A stretch of 9,113 bases of DNA, taken from NCBI GenBank assembly GCA_022360075.1, contig JAKSDN010000617.1, positions 1 to 9,113 of the forward strand, written 5' to 3'. The translations under genes were made by a program, and so were the position numbers. Positions 6,282 to 9,113 of the stretch are shown piece by piece. This stretch comes from Kiloniellales bacterium (GTDB lineage: Bacteria > Pseudomonadota > Alphaproteobacteria > Kiloniellales > JAKSDN01). Within the stretch, counting starts at the first letter, position 1; each line of letters begins with the position of its first letter. Under the pieces are notes generated by a model. It ran no database searches. It was not told the DNA's origin and saw only the letters and a list, made by a program, of their open reading frames with translations.

Positions 6282-7841
6282 TCAGGGAATGACCGCCTCG
6301 ATCAGGGCCGGTCCGGGCTCGGCGAGCGCGCGGCTCAGGGCGTCCGACAGTTCCTCGCCGGTCTCGACCCGCCGGGCTGGCACGCCGAAGCCGCGGGCGA
6401 GCTGGGTCCAGTCGATCGTCGGCCGGTCGAGCGCGGTGAGCGCGGCGGCGTTCTGGCCCAGCGCGTTCAGACCGCCGCGCTGCAGCTCCATCTCGAGAAT
6501 GCGGTAGTGCCGGTTCGCGCAGATCACCGTGACCACGTTCAGGCCCTCGCGCGCCTGGGTCCAGAGCGCTTGCAGGCTATAGAGACCGGAGCCGTCGGCC
6601 TGCAGGTCGATCACCTGGCGATCCGGCGCGGCGATCGCCGCGCCGACGGCGAGCGCCGGGCCGAGGCCGATCGCCCCGCCGGTGATCGAGAGCTGGGTGA
6701 AGCGCGGGGCGCCGCGCGCGAAGCCGAGATAGGCCCAGCCTGAAGTGATCGACTCCTCGACCAGGATCGCGTCCTCGGGCTGCAGCGCGGCGAGAGTCTG
6801 GCAGAGCCCTTCGGCGGCCAGCGCGCCCTCGGCCGGGACCGGCCGCGCGGGCGCCGGCGGCGCCTCGAAGGGCGCCGCGCCCAGGTGCTCGGCGAGCGCT
6901 TCGAGGGCGCCGACGACATCCTCGTCGGGTGATGCCAGCGTCGCCTTCTCGCAAGCCTCGGGAATCAGGTAGCTGCCGTAGCCGGGCCAGCCGAAGAAGG
7001 TCACCGGGTCGCTGGCGCCGGCCAGCACGACGGCCGGCGTGTCGGTGAAGGTCGCGTGGGCCTGTTCCGGCAGGTAGGGGATCTGCGCCGGTGCCGGCAG
7101 CCCGACGCCGCGCTCGGCGCGGGCGATGGGGCGGCCGTTCAGCAGGCGGCAGCCGGTCGCCGCGGCGATGCGCCCGGCCGCCTTCAGGCCGGCCTCGCCC
7201 ATCGCGAGGCTGCCGAGCAGCAGAGTCGCGCCCTTGCGGCGCAGCGCGGCGGCGGCGGCCTCGATGCGCGCGTCCTCGATGGCGGGTGGGGCGGCCGGCG
7301 GCTTCGGTGCCGCCGGTCCGCCGACCGCGGCTTCCTGATAGTCGTGCGGCAGTGCCAGTGTCGCGATCTGTCCGCCGTTCTCACGCGTGGCCGCGAGCGC
7401 CTCGGCCGCATCCACGGCGATGGAGTCCGGTGTCTCGCTCCTGCGATACCAGCCCGAGACCGGCCGCGCCAGGCTTTCGATGTCCGAGGTCAGCGGCGCG
7501 TCGGCGGCCAAATGCCAGCTCGCCTGATCGCCGATCAGGTTGACGATCGGCGTGCTGGCGCGCCGCGCATTGTGCAGGTTGGCGATGCCGTTGGCGAAGC
7601 CCGGGCCGAGATGCAGAAGCGTCAGCGCCGGCTTGCCGGCAACCCGGCCATAGCCGTCGGCGGCGCCGGTGACGACGGTCTCGTGCAGGCCGAGCACCGC
7701 GCGCATGCCGGGGACCTTGTCGAGCGCCGCGACGATCGGCATCTCCGTGGTGCCCGGATTGGCGAAGCAGAGCTCGGTGCCGGCGGCAGCCGTTGTGCGC
7801 ACCAGCGCCTCCGCAGCGGTCATGCTGTTCGTTTCAGTCAT
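6282..7841 (-). CDS. Thiamine-diphosphate-dependent enzyme, acetolactate synthase/benzoylformate decarboxylase superfamily
   Basis: These 519 residues have the usual three-domain layout: pyrimidine-binding domain (about 7-175), central domain (about 190-325) and pyrophosphate-binding domain (about 345-515). GLHET gives the expected cofactor-activating Glu54, and LLHLGPGFANGIANLHN (75-91) follows. The Mg/ThDP-binding motif is ADGSGLYSL through Asn443, with Asp416 and the metal-binding Asn 27 residues apart. The length is closer to benzoylformate decarboxylase (about 528) than to the biosynthetic IlvB subunit (550-600). No small regulatory subunit is adjacent, so valine/isoleucine synthesis is unlikely. 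From memory of benzoylformate decarboxylase, its first active-site His appears retained (His77), while the second aligns to a region without His (FFGWPGYGSYL, 282-292). The substrate is therefore open; databases often label such proteins acetolactate synthase large subunit. The start is uncertain: ATG at 7841 or at 7823, neither with a clear Shine-Dalgarno. A Pro/Ala-rich linker spans about 324-340. Confidence 0.85.
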   Translation of the reverse strand: MTETNSMTAAEALVRTTAAAGTELCFANPGTTEMPIVAALDKVPGMRAVLGLHETVVTGAADGYGRVAGKPALTLLHLGPGFANGIANLHNARRASTPIVNLIGDQASWHLAADAPLTSDIESLARPVSGWYRRSETPDSIAVDAAEALAATRENGGQIATLALPHDYQEAAVGGPAAPKPPAAPPAIEDARIEAAAAALRRKGATLLLGSLAMGEAGLKAAGRIAAATGCRLLNGRPIARAERGVGLPAPAQIPYLPEQAHATFTDTPAVVLAGASDPVTFFGWPGYGSYLIPEACEKATLASPDEDVVGALEALAEHLGAAPFEAPPAPARPVPAEGALAAEGLCQTLAALQPEDAILVEESITSGWAYLGFARGAPRFTQLSITGGAIGLGPALAVGAAIAAPDRQVIDLQADGSGLYSLQALWTQAREGLNVVTVICANRHYRILEMELQRGGLNALGQNAAALTALDRPTIDWTQLARGFGVPARRVETGEELSDALSRALAEPGPALIEAVIP

Positions 7842-7843
7842 GG

Positions 7844-7872
7844 GCGGTGTTGTAGCACCGCTGGGGGTGCTA
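7844..7872 (-). promoter_or_regulatory. Two overlapping palindromes immediately upstream of the ThDP-enzyme start
   Basis: GCGGTG (7844-7849) pairs with CACCGC (7856-7861). TAGCACC (7853-7859) pairs with GGTGCTA (7866-7872). Both stems claim bases 7856-7859, so only one can form at a time in RNA. The nearer one ends 2 bases before the ATG at 7841, where pairing could hide the initiation site. As DNA, the pair could be a repressor operator. The absence of a visible Shine-Dalgarno in the same stretch is notable. Confidence 0.4.
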
Positions 7873-7879
7873 TCGGCAA

Positions 7880-7920
7880 CGGTGAACGATTGGTCTTTTC
7901 ATAACGTCTTTTGAATCAAT
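7880..7920 (-). promoter_or_regulatory. AT-richer stretch with GTCTTTT direct repeat, candidate promoter region
   Basis: This is the only AT-rich island near the ThDP-enzyme gene, lying 40-80 bases upstream of its start. GTCTTTT occurs at 7893-7899 and again at 7906-7912, 13 bases apart. I could not fit a convincing sigma-70 -35/-10 pair with proper spacing, so the promoter call rests on position and base composition only. Confidence 0.3.
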
Positions 7921-7921
7921 G

Positions 7922-8089
7922 GGCGCTCCGCGCTCACTCTTCTCGAGGGCACTTCGTGCCCGCCCCCCACCCTAACCCTCCCCCTCGAGGGGGGAGGGAA
8001 ATCAACGGGTTGGTCCGATCCGATCGCCTCCCTCCTCGAGGGGGAGGTCGGCGCGGAGCGCCGGGAGGGGGGCGTCCGCGCAGCGGACC
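7922..8089. repeat. Mosaic of GC-rich extragenic palindromes
   Basis: The gap between the betA-like gene and the ThDP-enzyme gene is filled with nested symmetry. A 12-bp inverted repeat (7922-7933 with 8051-8062) brackets two C-tract/CTCGAG/G-tract palindromes centred on CTCGAG at 7984-7989 and 8035-8040. Smaller hairpins are GGGCAC/GTGCCC (7947-7961, loop TTC), GGCGC/GCGCC (8050-8062) and GTCCGC/GCGGAC (8074-8088, loop GCA). The ACCCTAACCCTCCCC-type core resembles repeats found in many copies in alphaproteobacterial genomes (from memory). No open frame here is credible. The stems may end or stabilise the betA-like transcript, although no clear U-tract is present. Confidence 0.65.
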
Positions 8090-8108
8090 ACGTAAAAGGG
8101 GCCGGCCT

Positions 8109-9113
8109 CTACCGCTGCGCCGTCGCCCAGTTTTCGGCGATGTAGACCGGCGCCTCCGAGGGCGGGGGCGGGGCCTTGCCGCGGATCAGGTCGGCGGCCT
8201 TCTCGGCGATCATGATCGTGGGGGCGTTCAGATTGCCGCTGACGATGCTCGGCATGATCGAGGCATCGACCACCCGCAGGCCTTCGATGCCATGGACGCG
8301 GGTCTCGGCATCGACCACCGCCATGGAGTCCGTGCCCATCTTGCAAGTGCAGGAGGGGTGGTAAGCGCTCTCGCCCTTGGCGCGCACGAAAGCGTCGATC
8401 TCCGCGTCGCTCTGCACGGCGGGTCCCGGCGCCAGCTCCTCGCCGCGGTAGGGATCGAAGGCCTTCTGGGCGAAGATCTCGCGGGTCAGGCGCACGGCGG
8501 CCCTCATCTCCTGGCGGTCGCCTTCTCTCTGCATGTCGTTGAAGAGGATGCGCGGCGGATCGCGCGGGTCCTTCGAGCGCAGCTTGACGTAGCCCACCGA
8601 GGTCGGACGCATGGGGCCCACATGGGCCTGGAAACCCTCCTGCTGCACGGTGTCCGAGCCGTCGTAGGAGGCGGCGATCGGCAGGAAGTGGTACTGCAGG
8701 TCCGGGTGCTCGACCCCGGCGCGGCTGCGGATGAAGCCGCCGGCCTCGAAGTGGTTGCTGCCGCCCGGTCCGCTGCCGTTGAGATACCAGCGCAGGCCGA
8801 TGCCGAGCTTGCGCAGCGGCCGGGTCGCGCCGTAGAGCGAGACCGGCTGTGTGCAGGCGTGCTGGACGTAGATCTCCAGATGGTCCTGCAGGTTCTCGCC
8901 GACGCCCGGCAGGTCGGCGACCACGGGGATCTCGAGCGCCTGCAGCGCATCGGCCGGCCCGATGCCGGAAAGCTGCAAGAGCTGCGGCGAGTTAATCGCG
9001 CCGCCGCTGAGGATGACCTCGCGCTCGGCACGGATTGCCTCGGTCCGGCCGCCCTTGACCAGCTCGACGCCCGTTGCACGGCTCCCTTCGAAGGTGACTC
9101 GCGTCGTCAGCGC
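8109..9113 (-). CDS. betA: Choline dehydrogenase-like GMC oxidoreductase (partial, C-terminal part)
   Basis: The frame is open to the right edge and ends at TAG (8111-8109), giving 334 residues; about 220 N-terminal residues, including the FAD-binding GxGxxG, lie outside. [16 protein letters not shown] (38-53) is the GMC signature 2. The FAD-proximal [10 protein letters not shown] follows, then [29 protein letters not shown] and ILFND, which track BetA closely. The C-terminal half holds [11 protein letters not shown] (catalytic His at about 252) and [31 protein letters not shown] (only key residues matter: Asn at about 296). Together these are the expected His/Asn catalytic pair. BetA oxidises choline to betaine aldehyde for glycine betaine synthesis, normally at the inner membrane face. 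An alcohol dehydrogenase of the same superfamily is the alternative, but BetA-specific segments are numerous. No betB or betI is visible here; the neighbour downstream is the ThDP enzyme, about 270 bases away across repeats. Confidence 0.87.
   Translation of the reverse strand, partial: ALTTRVTFEGSRATGVELVKGGRTEAIRAEREVILSGGAINSPQLLQLSGIGPADALQALEIPVVADLPGVGENLQDHLEIYVQHACTQPVSLYGATRPLRKLGIGLRWYLNGSGPGGSNHFEAGGFIRSRAGVEHPDLQYHFLPIAASYDGSDTVQQEGFQAHVGPMRPTSVGYVKLRSKDPRDPPRILFNDMQREGDRQEMRAAVRLTREIFAQKAFDPYRGEELAPGPAVQSDAEIDAFVRAKGESAYHPSCTCKMGTDSMAVVDAETRVHGIEGLRVVDASIMPSIVSGNLNAPTIMIAEKAADLIRGKAPPPPSEAPVYIAENWATAQR

Noticed and set aside
6577..6954. 125-residue minus-strand frame and neighbouring short frames in the ThDP-enzyme gene
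   Set aside because: Out-of-frame Arg/Ala-rich shadows inside a gene with intact cofactor motifs.
7842..8108. Small gene or tRNA in the betA/ThDP-enzyme gap
   Set aside because: No cloverleaf with anticodon and T-loop signatures was seen, and the frames present run through C- and G-tract palindromes without a plausible start or protein pattern.
8109..8978. Start of the BetA-like gene at the TTG codon at 8978
   Set aside because: The same frame continues upstream to the window edge with conserved GMC residues ([14 protein letters not shown]), so the TTG is an internal Leu and the gene is truncated by the window, not short.

Overview
The window is GC-rich, and every convincing gene lies on the minus strand. 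The codon use and the protein flavours suggest an alphaproteobacterium, perhaps of the Rhodospirillales/Kiloniellales type. These are a BetA-like choline dehydrogenase, an AraC regulator with a Cupin_6 sensor, and GC-rich extragenic palindromes of the kind common in that class. The taxon is inferred from style, as no rRNA or other marker gene is present.

Reading in the direction of transcription (right to left): (1) 9113-8109 is the C-terminal 60% or so of a BetA-type choline dehydrogenase, cut by the right edge. (2) About 8090-7920 is a mosaic of GC-rich palindromes. (3) 7841-6282 is a thiamine-diphosphate enzyme of the acetolactate synthase/benzoylformate decarboxylase superfamily. It is preceded by an AT-richer stretch and a pair of overlapping palindromes. 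(4) 6106-660 is a three-gene trehalose operon: otsA, then a beta-phosphoglucomutase::OtsB fusion, then a GH65 inverting disaccharide phosphorylase. The last two genes overlap by 4 bases (ATGA). (5) 659-355 is non-coding and packed with palindromes, including a perfect 30-bp inverted repeat with a 5-nt loop, plus three CGGAT repeats phased at 10 bp. (6) 354-1 is the N-terminal sensor domain of an AraC-family regulator, cut by the left edge.

The trehalose operon is the main biological content. OtsA makes trehalose-6-phosphate from UDP-glucose and glucose-6-phosphate, and the OtsB half of the fusion dephosphorylates it to trehalose. If the GH65 enzyme accepts trehalose, it would split it with phosphate into glucose and beta-glucose-1-phosphate. 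The beta-phosphoglucomutase half of the fusion would return the latter to glucose-6-phosphate. One transcript would thus encode both synthesis and energy-saving phosphorolytic recovery of the disaccharide. The domain order (beta-PGM, OtsB, GH65) resembles, from memory, the single-chain mycobacterial OtsB1 protein, split here into two overlapping genes. The nearby betA homologue adds an osmoprotection theme (choline to glycine betaine), but co-regulation cannot be shown from sequence.

The most unusual non-coding structures are the 506-570 palindrome, the CGGAT repeats, and the mutually exclusive hairpins just ahead of the ThDP-enzyme gene. I see no tRNA, rRNA, CRISPR array, transposase or phage gene.
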